From Thiocystis violacea (GTDB lineage Bacteria > Pseudomonadota > Gammaproteobacteria > Chromatiales > Chromatiaceae), in contig NZ_NRRF01000005.1 in the NCBI RefSeq assembly GCF_016583565.1, positions 1 through 64,000 of the forward strand: DNA of 64,000 bases. The letters are read 5' to 3'. Shown one piece after another: positions 31,175-41,057 of the stretch (position 1 is its first letter; each line of letters begins with the position of its first letter). The notes beneath the pieces are model-generated. The model made no database searches. It was not told where the DNA came from and saw only the letters and a list, made by a program, of their open reading frames with translations. A program made the translations under genes and the position numbers.

Positions 31175-34100
31175 GTCTTGGTCAGGATGCGCAGCTTCTC
31201 GAGGACGGCCGCGATGAGCCGCGGCGGCACCTCGCGCAGCCTCAGTGTGTCGCCGGACCCGGAGTCCTTGCCAAGGCGCCGGAAGTCGACCCTTCCGAGC
31301 CTGCAGGCCTCGTCGAAGCGCATGGAGACCTGGCAGTCCTGCATGTCGATCACGACCTTGATGCCACTGATCAGATAGCTGTGCTCATAGCCGAAAATAT
31401 GGACGCCGTCCTGGTCCGCGACCCGGTAGTCCCACCTCGTCATCAGGCGTTTGACGTCGCCCCAGAGCGCCTCTTGCCCCGCGTATCGGTTCAGCGCCTC
31501 CTGCCCCAGCTCGCCCGCGTCGAGCCGGTGGACCGGCGCCTCGACCTGGGTGATGAAGGGGGTCAGCTCATAGTCGGCGAAATGGTCGCGCCAGCCGGCG
31601 ATCTCCTCGTCGCTCGCCTCCAGCGGATGCCACAGCCGGACCTCGCCGCCACTCAGTGCGACGGGCTCGTCCTCGCGGTCGATCAGCGAGCCGTCTTCGC
31701 TGATGCGGAAGCTCCGAGCCGCCCCCTCCCCCGTCGCGGTCCAAATCAGGCTCTTGCCGACCAGCCGCAGGATGGGATGCTCCAGAAACAGCCGTTGCCA
31801 GCGCGCGGCCTCCCAGGACTTGCCGCAGTCGAAGGCCTCCTCCAGGCGCGGCCCCAACTGCTGGACCACCGGCTTGACGTTCTTCTTCAGCAGCGCGAAA
31901 CGGCTCTCGGCGGCGGCGCGGAGCGTCGGATCCTCGTCCTTCCTGGCCTTGGGCAGGGACTTGCTCTGCTTGCCGGTGGCGCCGTGGGTGACCCTCAGCG
32001 ACAGGTCCGGCAGCAGCTGGGCACGGTAGACGTGGGGACCGACGTCCAGCACCAGCCCGTCCGGCCCCAGGTCCAGCGTCGGCACCAGCTCGTCATAGAG
32101 TTCCTGGAGCGGGAGGCCGCGGCGCTCGGCCGCGCCCTTGAGTGCCTGGTAGGCGTCCGCGCGCACCAGGTCGCGGAACTTGCCGCTCTTGCGGATCTCA
32201 TCGACGGTGAAGAGCGCATAGGTGGTATCCAGCTCCCCGAGGGTCCCGACCACCCATCCGGCGCGCTGGTAGTGCTTCTTGTTCCAGAGCGTGACCAGCT
32301 CCTTGAGCTGGGGGACCAGCCGATCGTCACCGAAGGCGGCGGCCAGACGCAGCACCCAGCGGTCCTTGTTGTCCGCGGCGCCCTGGCCCCAGGCCTCGAC
32401 CAGCCGGGACGCCAGCTCGGCGCGCTGATCGACCGTGAGGAGCCCCCAGAGCTGGCGCACGCCACGCGGCAGGCATCCCCATTCCTCGTCGCGCGCGAGC
32501 ATGCCGCTCCATTGCAGGGCATCGCGGGAGAAGGGCAGGCCCAGCTCCTCGATACGCGGGTTCCAGAGCCGCTCCAGCACATCGCTGCGCTTGCCCTTGA
32601 GCACCTTGGCCGCCTGCGCCTCGAAGGCGGCGGCGTCCGCCCCCCGCAGAGGGTCCAGCGCCGCGACGTCGCGCCCGAAGTGCTCCAGCCGATCGAGGAT
32701 GTGGCCACGCTGGATGTCGGTCCAATGGCTCGCCCGCTGGCCGAGACAGGACTCGAGCACCGGCGCGGCGTCGGCCTCGTCCCGCGCGCAGAGCCCGCGC
32801 AGCGCGAGGTCGCGAACGGCCTTGTGGCTGTCGGAGAGCAGGCCGCTGTCGCGCAGACGCGCGGGCGTGATCCGGGCGAGCCCCTCGGCGGCCTGAGGCA
32901 CGACCGTCTTCTGGGTCGCCAGCGTCCGCAGTCGAGGCAGGCTCGCCGCGAAGCCCGCGTCACAGAGATGCCTCAGTGCCCATCGGGCGGCGTCGCGACG
33001 TGCCAGCAGCGGATCGGGGTCATCGGTCATGCCGCGTTCGAGCAGCGCGAGGACCGCCGGCTGGCCGAGCAGGTTGGCCGTGCCGTAGTCGCCGGCCTGG
33101 TTCAGCGCGGTCGCGAGCGCGTTCAGCATGGCGCGACGGCTCGCGGGACCGAGCCAGTCCCAGGCCGCGATGGCGACGCGGTAGTCGACCTCTTCGATCG
33201 CCGCGAGCGCCTGATCGGACAGCTCGGCGTCCTGCAGATACCAGGCGCGCAGCCTCTCGAATGCCGGCCCCGCGACCGCCGCGCCCTCCGTCAGCAAGGA
33301 CGTCTGCGCGAAGGCCTTGATCAGCAGCGCCCGCTCGTCGCCGTTTACGCGGTGCGCCCAGAACCAGTCCATCCAGTCGTCCGGCAGGATCGATGACTGC
33401 CCGCACCAGAGGCGCAGGCAGTCGGCCCGGCGCGCCGCCAGCAGCCCCTCGTCCGGCGCCAGGCCGTCGAGCTGCCAACCCAGGTTGCGGATCGCCGCCT
33501 CTTGCAGCTCTGGATCACAGCGCCCGTCGAAGATCAACCGCCGCAGCAAGGCCCGGTCACCGACGAACCAGAGATGCGCAACCCTGAGTCGGTCGACCCT
33601 CTCGGGGTGCGTCTGAACCCAATGGTTCAACACCCGTGCCTGAACCTGGCCCTGCGGGGTGTCGGACCAGCGATAGCGGTGACGCGACCCGTCCTGCCCG
33701 ATGCGATCGAGCACCTCCAGGGTCAGCTCGCCGCCGACCTCGGCGCTCAGCCAGTCGGCCATGCCGTCCCAGCTCGCGGTGTCGTCGCGCGCGGGCAGGC
33801 GTGCCGGCAGCAATCCGTCCCTGGCCAGCACCCGCGCCATCGCGAGCCAGCCACCCGGTTGACCATGGCGGGCGGAGAGGTGATGCGCGGCCAGCGCGGC
33901 GCGCCGCGACGGCGTCAAGGCCGCAATGAAGTCGGAGACGTCGTCGAAGGCGCAGCCGAGCATGTCCATGACGCCCGCCAGGTGCTCGAAGGCGTCGTTG
34001 CGCAGCCGCCGGGGGTGCTCCAGCATGAAGGCCCGCGTCTGCTCGTCGGCCAGCGCCAGCCAGGGGTTGTCGGGGTCGACGCGCTCCTCGCAGTCGATGC

Positions 34101-34977
34101 CCGAGGCGATGGTCAGGATCCAGGTCTTCAGATCGAGCAGTCCCGCCCGGGCCGCCCGCGTGATCGCCCGCGCCTGGGCATCGAACTGGATCGCCACATC
34201 CGCCGCGACACGGCCAGCCACCAAGGCATCGATCGAGAAGAACGGCGCCTCCAGCATCACCCAGCGGGCGTAGACCTCGCCGGTGCGCTGGTCCTCGCCC
34301 AGGTTGCGGACCTCGGCCAGCAGCGGACGATAGTCTTGCCACGCAAAGTCGGGGCAAGAGCCCGCTCCGATCCGCGCCTTCAACGCCAGGAGCCAGGAGG
34401 CGACCTGCGCGGCATCGCGGTCGTGCATCAGAAAGCCGAAGAGGGTCTCGGCGTCCGGCGTGTCCTCCGCACCGGAAAGCCCCTTCGCCATGTCGACATA
34501 GGTCCCGCAAAAGGTCCGCAGGCGCTCGGCGCTCGCGATGGCGTGGAGTCGGGCCGCGTGCCGGTCGAATTGGTTGAACAGCGCGGCCTGCGTCGTCCGG
34601 TCAACGCCGAGCGGGTCCAGACAGGCGCGGCTGTCCTGGTCCTCGACCCAGCGCCCCATCAGCACGCGCATGATGACCCGCCGACAGTCATCGTTGATCA
34701 GCCCCCGCTCGACGCTGGCGTCCAACAACAGCTCGGCGGTCTCACGACCACCCCGCAGCGCCCGCAGCAGCGGCGTCTGGCCAGCGTCGTCCGCGCGCAT
34801 CGGATCCGCCCCCTTGGCGAGCAGCAGGGCGACCGCGCTCGGGCACTGATGCTCCACGGCATAGGCGAGTGGCGTCATGCCCTGGCCATCGATTCGCATG
34901 TCCAGGGTCGCGGGCGTCAGGGCCTGCACGATGGTCTGGGTGTCGTCTTGCCGGATAGCTGTCGTCAGCGTCTCCAT
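31171..34977 (-). CDS. Ankyrin-repeat protein with C-terminal DUF4132 domain
   Basis: A 1268-residue protein. The N-terminus has ankyrin-like repeats (TPLAYAVEHQCPSAVALLLAKGADP and DDAGQTPLLRALRGGRETAELLL, read in parts, about residues 34-88). The middle, about 100-900, is a long helical solenoid with HEAT-like periodicity. The C-terminal 300 residues carry DUF4132 hallmarks: FLEHPILRLVGKSLIWTA, FRISEDGSLIDREDEPV, LWHPLEASDEEIAGWRDHF and YELTPFITQVEAPVHRL. DUF4132 proteins are large bacterial proteins of unknown activity, often with WGR, ankyrin or HEAT parts and beside MoxR/SWIM genes. The gene is first of a three-gene overlapping set here. The domain naming rests on residue patterns I remember, not a search. 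Confidence 0.75.
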   Translation of the reverse strand: METLTTAIRQDDTQTIVQALTPATLDMRIDGQGMTPLAYAVEHQCPSAVALLLAKGADPMRADDAGQTPLLRALRGGRETAELLLDASVERGLINDDCRRVIMRVLMGRWVEDQDSRACLDPLGVDRTTQAALFNQFDRHAARLHAIASAERLRTFCGTYVDMAKGLSGAEDTPDAETLFGFLMHDRDAAQVASWLLALKARIGAGSCPDFAWQDYRPLLAEVRNLGEDQRTGEVYARWVMLEAPFFSIDALVAGRVAADVAIQFDAQARAITRAARAGLLDLKTWILTIASGIDCEERVDPDNPWLALADEQTRAFMLEHPRRLRNDAFEHLAGVMDMLGCAFDDVSDFIAALTPSRRAALAAHHLSARHGQPGGWLAMARVLARDGLLPARLPARDDTASWDGMADWLSAEVGGELTLEVLDRIGQDGSRHRYRWSDTPQGQVQARVLNHWVQTHPERVDRLRVAHLWFVGDRALLRRLIFDGRCDPELQEAAIRNLGWQLDGLAPDEGLLAARRADCLRLWCGQSSILPDDWMDWFWAHRVNGDERALLIKAFAQTSLLTEGAAVAGPAFERLRAWYLQDAELSDQALAAIEEVDYRVAIAAWDWLGPASRRAMLNALATALNQAGDYGTANLLGQPAVLALLERGMTDDPDPLLARRDAARWALRHLCDAGFAASLPRLRTLATQKTVVPQAAEGLARITPARLRDSGLLSDSHKAVRDLALRGLCARDEADAAPVLESCLGQRASHWTDIQRGHILDRLEHFGRDVAALDPLRGADAAAFEAQAAKVLKGKRSDVLERLWNPRIEELGLPFSRDALQWSGMLARDEEWGCLPRGVRQLWGLLTVDQRAELASRLVEAWGQGAADNKDRWVLRLAAAFGDDRLVPQLKELVTLWNKKHYQRAGWVVGTLGELDTTYALFTVDEIRKSGKFRDLVRADAYQALKGAAERRGLPLQELYDELVPTLDLGPDGLVLDVGPHVYRAQLLPDLSLRVTHGATGKQSKSLPKARKDEDPTLRAAAESRFALLKKNVKPVVQQLGPRLEEAFDCGKSWEAARWQRLFLEHPILRLVGKSLIWTATGEGAARSFRISEDGSLIDREDEPVALSGGEVRLWHPLEASDEEIAGWRDHFADYELTPFITQVEAPVHRLDAGELGQEALNRYAGQEALWGDVKRLMTRWDYRVADQDGVHIFGYEHSYLISGIKVVIDMQDCQVSMRFDEACRLGRVDFRRLGKDSGSGDTLRLREVPPRLIAAVLEKLRILTKT

Positions 34978-35488
34978 GGGGCGGAGTCTCCTCGGGTCGG
35001 TTCTCGGTTGTCGTGGGTTCTAGGTTGTCGTCGGCAATGCATCGCCCGGACGGCCGCGCCCCCGACCCGGATCGAGAGTCGGCTGCGTGCCAGCGTCAGA
35101 AACTGGAACCTTAGCCCGTCATCTAGACGCGTTTCGTGACCCTCGACACAGCACGATCGAAACGCGCTTCATCAGTCGCCAGCCGTCTTCCGGGATCGCT
35201 CCCAGTCCAGGCGACACTGGGTTCCGGTCGATCGCCAGCCCTGACCGGTTCGGGACTTTCATCCAAGGGGTCATGGTGAACGAGTTCCGAAGCTCACCAT
35301 CCCTCGCCTGTTCATTCCCCGGCCCCAGGCGTTGCCTGGGGCAAGCAGACGATGCTCTTCAACAGGCCATGCTCTTCAGCAGGCTATGCTCTTCATATGA
35401 CACCGCTGATCAACAGCCCTCGCACGATGACCGCTCCGCCTCGGGCGCACGCGGTCGGCGTGCGGGTCGGCCCGGATAGGACCTGAAG
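34978..35488. other. Divergent intergenic region between DUF4132 and GGDEF-EAL genes
   Basis: These 511 bases should contain the promoters of both divergent genes. A perfect hairpin CCCCAGGC-GTT-GCCTGGGG lies at 35323-35341, an imperfect palindrome starting ATGGTGA and ending TCACCAT at about 35272-35299, and a 17-bp tandem repeat at 35351-35396. No clear -35/-10 pair was identified. The plus-strand start at 35489 is preceded by AGGA. Confidence 0.45.
35351..35396. repeat. 17-bp direct repeat, about 2.7 copies
   Basis: GATGCTCTTCAACAGGC, CATGCTCTTCAGCAGGC and TATGCTCTTCAT follow one another with a 17-base period. They lie about 90-140 bases upstream of the GGDEF-EAL start, where a regulator could bind, but a replication-slippage product is equally possible. 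Confidence 0.7.
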
Positions 35489-38400
35489 ATGTCCACCGCC
35501 ATGTCCACCCTCGGCCGATTCGGATGGCTGCGCCCCTTCCTGCCGCCAGCGCTGATCCTGGCCATCGGGCTGACGACGACCGGCCTCCTGTGGTCGATCG
35601 CCCAGGAGCATGTGCGACAGCAACGGGAGCAGGAGGTCGCGGTGTTGGCGAGCAAGGTCGCCGGCTTGATCGATGAGCGGCTGCGGGACAGCATCCAGTT
35701 GCTGCGCGGGGCGGCCGCCCTGTTTGATGTCCCCGAGTGGATCACGCACGAGCGATTCCGCCGCTATTTCGAGACGCTCCGACTGGAGGATCAGTATCCC
35801 GGCATCCAGGGGATCGGCTTCTTGCTGCTGATCCCCGATGACGAGAAGGACGCCCGTGTCGCCGCCGTGCATCGGGAGGGTTTTCCGCAGTTCCAGATCC
35901 ACCCCGAGGGCGAACGGGCCTTCTATGCCGCAGTGCTCTATATCGAAGGCTTCTCCGGTCGCAATCTGCGCGCCTTCGGCTATGACATGGCCTCGGAGCC
36001 GCTGCGCTGGGAGGCGGCGACCCGCGCTCGGGATCAGGCGACGGCGGCCCTGTCGGCGAGGGTGACCTTGATGCAGGAAGGCGCCACCGATATCCAACCG
36101 GGCTTCGTGTTGTTCCTGCCGGTCTATCGCGCCGACGCCCCCCATGACAGCCTGGCCGAGCGACGCGCGAATCTGCTCGGCTGGGTCTATTCGCCACTGC
36201 GGATGCACGATCTGATGCAAGACGTTCTGCGACCCCTGCAGTCGGACCTCGCGCGTCCCGGACTCCGGTTGGATGTCTACGATGGCAACCGCCCGGCGCC
36301 CGAGAATCCTCTGTTCACCTCAGGGCCGGCGCGGATCCGTCCAGATGCCGATGGGACGGTGCGCAAGATTCAGTTGGTGACATTCGGGGGGCATCAATGG
36401 TCCCTCGCCGTCACGGTCGCCCCCCGGTTCGAGCACGCCTTGAGCAGCGACATCGCGACATGGATCGGGCTGACCGGGCTGATCACCAGCCTGCTGGTGG
36501 CACTGCTCGTCGCTGTTCAAACACAGGCTCGGCGGCGCCTTGCCATCGCAATCGGGGCCTTGGAGCGCACCAACCAGCACCTCGCCGAGCAGGAACGGCT
36601 GTTGCTGTGGGCACAGCGGACCGCCCAGCTCGGGAGCTGGACCTTTGATCCGGGCACCAAACAGGCGAGCTGGTCGGAGGGCATGTTTCTGATCTGGGGC
36701 GTGGACCCCAAGGATGGACCACCAAGCTACGAGGGGCATCGTCGCTACATCCATCCCGACGATTGGGTCGCCTTCGACCAGACCGTCAGCCGGGCCGTGG
36801 AGCGGGGAGAACCCTACCGGCTCAGGTTGCGCATCCGCCGCCCCGACGGCGAGGAGCGCATCATGATCGCCATCTGCACGCCCCATCTGGACGCCCAGGG
36901 CGAGGTCGTCAGCCTCTCCGGCACCGTTCAGGACATCACCGAGCACGAGGAACTGTTGAACCGCCTCGAAAAGATTGCGGCCCATGTGCCGGGCGTGATC
37001 TATCAGTACCAACAGTGGCCCGACGGGCGCACCGCCTTTCCCTATGCCAGCGCGGGCATCCGAGACATCTATGGCGTTGAACCGGCTGAGGTCGCGACGG
37101 ACGCGACAGCCATCCTCGACGTGCTACATCCCGACGATCGCTCCCGGGTCGCGGCCAAGATCGCGGAGTCGATGCACCAACTGACCACCTGGAACGACAC
37201 CTACCGGGTGAAATTTCCCGAGGGGCGCTTGATCTGGGTCCAGGGTGAGGCATCGCCCGAGCCGCAAGCGGACGGCAGTGTCCTGTGGCACGGTTATATT
37301 CGAGAGGTCACCGACCGCCAGCAAGCGGAAGAAAAACAGCGCCAACTGCAAACAATGCTCACCCGGACCGAGCATCTCGCCCAAATCGGCAGTTGGGAAT
37401 GGGATGTGGCGAAGGACAAGGTCACCTGGTCCGAGCAGCTGTTTCGCATCGTTCAGATGGATCCGGCCAAGGGCGCGCCCGCGTTCGCGGAGCACCACCG
37501 GCTCTTCAGTCCCGAAGATCTGGCAGGCGAACAGGCCGTGGTGGACGCGGCGATCAAGCAAGGCAAACCCTACGCCCTGGAGCTGCATCTTCGACGCCGC
37601 GACGGCACCACGCGTGTGTGTCTCGCGCATGGTTATCCCGAGATCGGGCCGAATCACCAGGTCACCTATTTTTACGGGACCTTTCAAGACATCACCGAGC
37701 GCAAGCAGGCTGAAGACAAGTTGCGCCTCGCGGCCAGCGTCTTCGAACACAGCTCCGAGGCGATCCTGGTCACGGATGCCGAGAATCGGATCATCGACAC
37801 CAACCACGCCTTCAGCGCCACCACGGGCTACGAGCGGGCCAGTGTGCTCGGCAAAGATCCGAATATCCTCGCTTCCGGCCGCCACGACGCGGCCTTCTAC
37901 CGCGCGATGTGGGATGCGATCACGCACACGGGGTCTTGGCGGGGCGAGATTTGGAATCGGCGCAAGGATGGCGAGATCTACGCCGAGCTCTTGGCGATCT
38001 CGACCGTTCGGAGTGCCGACGACTCGGTCCAGAACTATATCGGCGTCTTCTCCGACATCAGCGCATTCAAGGCCCACGAGGCGGAACTGGACCGGATCGC
38101 CAACTACGATCCTCTGACCGCGCTGCCAAACCGACGGCTCTTGAGCGACCGACTTGAACAGGCGCTGGCCGGAATCCGACGCTCGGGCCGGCTCATGGCC
38201 GTGTGCTATCTCGACCTCGACGACTTCAAGCCCATCAACGATCACTATGGGCACGAGGTGGGCGATCAGGTGCTGATCGGCATTGCCAATCGGCTGCGTC
38301 AGCTGTTGCGCGCGCAGGACACGGTGGCCCGACTCGGCGGTGACGAGTTCGTCCTGCTCTTCAACGACCTGGCGCGATCGGAAGACAGCCATGCGCTACT

Positions 38401-39766
38401 GGAACGCGTGCTGGCCACCGTCACGCGTCCGATCATCTTGAACGGCGTGACCCACCGTGTCTCCGCCAGCATCGGGGTGGCCCTGAGTCCGCCTGATGTC
38501 AACAACGCCGACAGCTTGCTGCGCCATGCCGATCAGGCCATGTACCGCGCCAAGGACGCCGGTGGAAATCGCTCTCACTTTTATGACGCCGAACAAGACC
38601 GGCTGATTCAAGACCGTCGGCTGAAACTGCAACATCTCGAGGCAGCGCTGAACGGCCAGGAGTTGGTGCTCTACTACCAGCCCAAGGTCGACATGGTCAG
38701 TCGCAAGGTGATCGGCGTCGAGGCGCTGATCCGTTGGCCGCATCCGGACGGTGGTTTGCTGTTGCCGGCTGCCTTCCTGCCGATTGTCGAAGGGAGCGAC
38801 CTGGAGATTGCCATCGGCGAGTGGGTGATCGCGGCGGCCCTGACCCAGATGGCCAGCTGGCAGCGTCAAGGCCTGAACGTGTCGGTCAGCGTCAATATCG
38901 CTGCCGGACATCTGCTGCAACCCAGCTTCGCCCAACGCCTGGAGCGGTTGCTGGCCGCGCACCCCGAGTGTGATCCGGGTCGTCTTGAACTGGAGATCCT
39001 GGAGACCTCTGCCTTGAGCGATATCGCACGAGCCAGCCAAACGCTCAAGGCCTGCCGCGCACTCGGGGTGCGCTTCGCCCTGGATGACTTCGGCACGGGC
39101 TATTCATCACTGGCCTATTTCCGCCGCCTGCCGATCGACGTGCTGAAGATCGATCAGAGCTTCGTGCGCGATATGCTCGACGACCCCGAGGACATCGAGA
39201 TTGTCGAGAGCGTCGTTCGCTTGGCACTCGCCTTTGACCGATCGGTCATTGCCGAGGGCGTCGAGACACCCGAGCATGGGGCCTTACTGAACTCGCTCGG
39301 TTGCCGCTTGGGCCAGGGTTTCGGCATTGCCCGCCCGATGCTGGCGGATGCGATCCCGGCGTGGGTGTCAACCTGGCCAGAGCAAGGCGAATGCATGGTC
39401 GTCGACAAGGGCATCAGCAAGCATGACATTCCCTTGATGATGGCCATCCAGAATCACCGCCGTTGGATCGACGAATTTGTCGATGCGCTCAACGACGCGG
39501 ACATCGCGAGACTGGTCGAGATCGAGAGAGGCCCTTGTCGCTTCGACCGCTGGTACCAAGGCAGCGGATCAGCCCACTATGGGACACTCGAAGCCTTTCA
39601 TTCGGTCGGCCAGCGTCACGTCAAGGTGCATGAGCTGGCGAGCACCATCACGGCGCTCGCGGAACAGGGCGAGATGGCGTCGGCGCGAGCGCAGTTGCCG
39701 AGCCTCTTGGCGGCGCGTAACGAGCTGATTGGCCATCTCGGTGTCTTGAGCGAGAGGCTGAGGTGA
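35489..39766 (+). CDS. Membrane c-di-GMP enzyme: CHASE-PASx4-GGDEF-EAL-CZB
   Basis: A 1425-residue protein. Membrane helices at about 17-37 and 322-343 bracket a periplasmic CHASE-type domain similar in plan to that of the kinase at 12241-17361. PAS domains lie near 375-485, 490-610, 625-735 and 745-865. The GGDEF domain has GGDEF (949-953) with an RAQD inhibition site upstream, so a cyclase is plausible. The EAL domain keeps EALIRW, LELEILETS, DDFGTGYSSL, KIDQSFV and AEGVET, so it may also hydrolyse c-di-GMP. The last 120 residues fit a CZB zinc-binding domain: His1323, Cys1350, His1363, and His1377/His1381. Zinc may tune activity. It lies opposite in strand to, and splits, the MoxR-to-SWIM cluster. 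Confidence 0.9.
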   Translation: MSTAMSTLGRFGWLRPFLPPALILAIGLTTTGLLWSIAQEHVRQQREQEVAVLASKVAGLIDERLRDSIQLLRGAAALFDVPEWITHERFRRYFETLRLEDQYPGIQGIGFLLLIPDDEKDARVAAVHREGFPQFQIHPEGERAFYAAVLYIEGFSGRNLRAFGYDMASEPLRWEAATRARDQATAALSARVTLMQEGATDIQPGFVLFLPVYRADAPHDSLAERRANLLGWVYSPLRMHDLMQDVLRPLQSDLARPGLRLDVYDGNRPAPENPLFTSGPARIRPDADGTVRKIQLVTFGGHQWSLAVTVAPRFEHALSSDIATWIGLTGLITSLLVALLVAVQTQARRRLAIAIGALERTNQHLAEQERLLLWAQRTAQLGSWTFDPGTKQASWSEGMFLIWGVDPKDGPPSYEGHRRYIHPDDWVAFDQTVSRAVERGEPYRLRLRIRRPDGEERIMIAICTPHLDAQGEVVSLSGTVQDITEHEELLNRLEKIAAHVPGVIYQYQQWPDGRTAFPYASAGIRDIYGVEPAEVATDATAILDVLHPDDRSRVAAKIAESMHQLTTWNDTYRVKFPEGRLIWVQGEASPEPQADGSVLWHGYIREVTDRQQAEEKQRQLQTMLTRTEHLAQIGSWEWDVAKDKVTWSEQLFRIVQMDPAKGAPAFAEHHRLFSPEDLAGEQAVVDAAIKQGKPYALELHLRRRDGTTRVCLAHGYPEIGPNHQVTYFYGTFQDITERKQAEDKLRLAASVFEHSSEAILVTDAENRIIDTNHAFSATTGYERASVLGKDPNILASGRHDAAFYRAMWDAITHTGSWRGEIWNRRKDGEIYAELLAISTVRSADDSVQNYIGVFSDISAFKAHEAELDRIANYDPLTALPNRRLLSDRLEQALAGIRRSGRLMAVCYLDLDDFKPINDHYGHEVGDQVLIGIANRLRQLLRAQDTVARLGGDEFVLLFNDLARSEDSHALLERVLATVTRPIILNGVTHRVSASIGVALSPPDVNNADSLLRHADQAMYRAKDAGGNRSHFYDAEQDRLIQDRRLKLQHLEAALNGQELVLYYQPKVDMVSRKVIGVEALIRWPHPDGGLLLPAAFLPIVEGSDLEIAIGEWVIAAALTQMASWQRQGLNVSVSVNIAAGHLLQPSFAQRLERLLAAHPECDPGRLELEILETSALSDIARASQTLKACRALGVRFALDDFGTGYSSLAYFRRLPIDVLKIDQSFVRDMLDDPEDIEIVESVVRLALAFDRSVIAEGVETPEHGALLNSLGCRLGQGFGIARPMLADAIPAWVSTWPEQGECMVVDKGISKHDIPLMMAIQNHRRWIDEFVDALNDADIARLVEIERGPCRFDRWYQGSGSAHYGTLEAFHSVGQRHVKVHELASTITALAEQGEMASARAQLPSLLAARNELIGHLGVLSERLR

Positions 39767-39777
39767 GTTCCGCCTGT

Positions 39778-39807
39778 CTGGTCACGAAGCCGGAGCTTCG
39801 TCACCAG
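39778..39807. repeat. Short palindrome between convergent genes
   Basis: CTGGTCACGAAGCCGGAGCTTCGTCACCAG is nearly perfectly self-complementary (written as arms CTGGTCACGAAGC and GCTTCGTCACCAG). It is a short form of the repeat at 26050-26106. It falls between the stop of the GGDEF-EAL gene (39766) and the stop of the VWA gene (39840), so as RNA it would form a strong hairpin on both strands and may end or stabilise both transcripts. There is no T-run. Confidence 0.7.
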
Positions 39808-39839
39808 GCGCGAGTCGGGACGTCGAAGATGGACACGTC

Positions 39840-41057
39840 CTAACCCCGCCGAGCCATCGCCTCGCCGACCCAATCGGCGAGGCGATCCGGCGTCATGGCG
39901 CCGATTTCCATGCCGGCGGCGGCGAGTCGCGCGGCGAATGGCCGGTCGTAGTCGGGAGTGCCCCGCTCGTCGAGGGCCGCCAGACCCAGCAGGGCGACAC
40001 CGCTCTGATGTAGCCGTGCGGTCAGCTCGACGAGCGCCGCGGGGTTGCCCCCTTCGTAGAAGTCCGAGATCAGCACGATGAGGGTCCGGCGCGGTGTCTC
40101 GACCTTGCCGCGGGCATAGTCCATCGCCGCCGCGATGTCGGTTCCGCCCCCGAGCTGGACGCCGAGCAGGACCTCGACCGGGTCGCCGATACGCTCGCTC
40201 ACGTCGACCACCCGGGTGTCGAACAGGACCAGGCGCGTGCGCAGGACACGCAGGCCATGGAAGACCGCGGCGAGCACGGCGCTATGGATCACGGAGCTGA
40301 GCATGGAGCCGCTCTGGTCGACCAGCAGGATCAGATCCCAGGACAACTGACGCCGCTGGCGCCGCCAGAACCACAGCCGTTCCGGGATCACGACGCCCAG
40401 CTCCGGCTGATAGTGCTTGAGGTTGCGGCGCAGCGTCGTCGCCCAATCCAGATTGGCCAGCATGCGCGCGCCGCCGTGCTCCTGGCGCAGCCGTGGACCC
40501 AGGATGCTGTTGCGCGCACGCCGCGCCAGACGCTCATCCAAGGCGGCGACGACCGTGCGGATCAGCCGCCGCGCCTCGCCCATGGCCTGATCGGACAGCA
40601 GCGCGCGAAACTGGATCAGCAGCCGCACCGTGTCGAGGTCCGCGGGCGCCTGGCGCAGTACCCGCGGATCGACCAACAGCTCCCGCATGCCGTAGCGCTC
40701 CAAGGCCTGCCGCTGGAGGGTCTCCGCGGTCGATTGCGGAAAGAGCGCGCGCACCCCGGCCAGCCACCGGGGGACGCTGAGCCCGGACGAGGTCTGGCCG
40801 GCGCGCCGGGCGCCCGTGCTCTCGAAGACGCGCTGGGCGTGCTCGCGGCCATAGAGGTGCTCCAGCAGCGCGTCCCTTTGACGGTCGCGGTCGGCAAGCA
40901 GTGGCCGGGCCTGTCCGGCCGAGGCTGCGGCGGCATCCTCGGCGCCCGAGCCGGAACCGAAGCCAGAGCCAAGCGTCTCCTCGGCGGCTGGTCCCAGGAT
41001 CAGCCGCCAACGCCGCAGCAGCTCGCCGCCCTCCTCGCTGGACAGATCAGTCAGCAT
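39840..41057 (-). CDS. VWA-domain protein (CoxE-like) partner of MoxR ATPase
   Basis: A 405-residue protein starting MLTDLSSEEGGELL (ATG at 41057, overlapping the DUF5682 stop by 11 bases). The C-terminal von Willebrand A domain has the metal-ion site: DQSGSM at about 246-251, GGGTDIAAAM, and the SDFYEGG strand end. The N-terminal half is a helical, Arg-rich region without a known name. VWA proteins encoded next to MoxR-type AAA+ ATPases usually act with them as substrate or metal-dependent adaptors. Here it is the third gene of an overlapping set with the MoxR ATPase and DUF5682 genes. It has no signal peptide or membrane helix, so the complex is likely cytoplasmic. Confidence 0.88.
   Translation of the reverse strand: MLTDLSSEEGGELLRRWRLILGPAAEETLGSGFGSGSGAEDAAAASAGQARPLLADRDRQRDALLEHLYGREHAQRVFESTGARRAGQTSSGLSVPRWLAGVRALFPQSTAETLQRQALERYGMRELLVDPRVLRQAPADLDTVRLLIQFRALLSDQAMGEARRLIRTVVAALDERLARRARNSILGPRLRQEHGGARMLANLDWATTLRRNLKHYQPELGVVIPERLWFWRRQRRQLSWDLILLVDQSGSMLSSVIHSAVLAAVFHGLRVLRTRLVLFDTRVVDVSERIGDPVEVLLGVQLGGGTDIAAAMDYARGKVETPRRTLIVLISDFYEGGNPAALVELTARLHQSGVALLGLAALDERGTPDYDRPFAARLAAAGMEIGAMTPDRLADWVGEAMARRG

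Noticed and set aside
31381-33396. 671-codon plus-strand open frame opposite the DUF4132 gene
   Set aside because: Antisense shadow; the minus-strand frame has ankyrin and DUF4132 patterns and overlaps its neighbours as in an operon.
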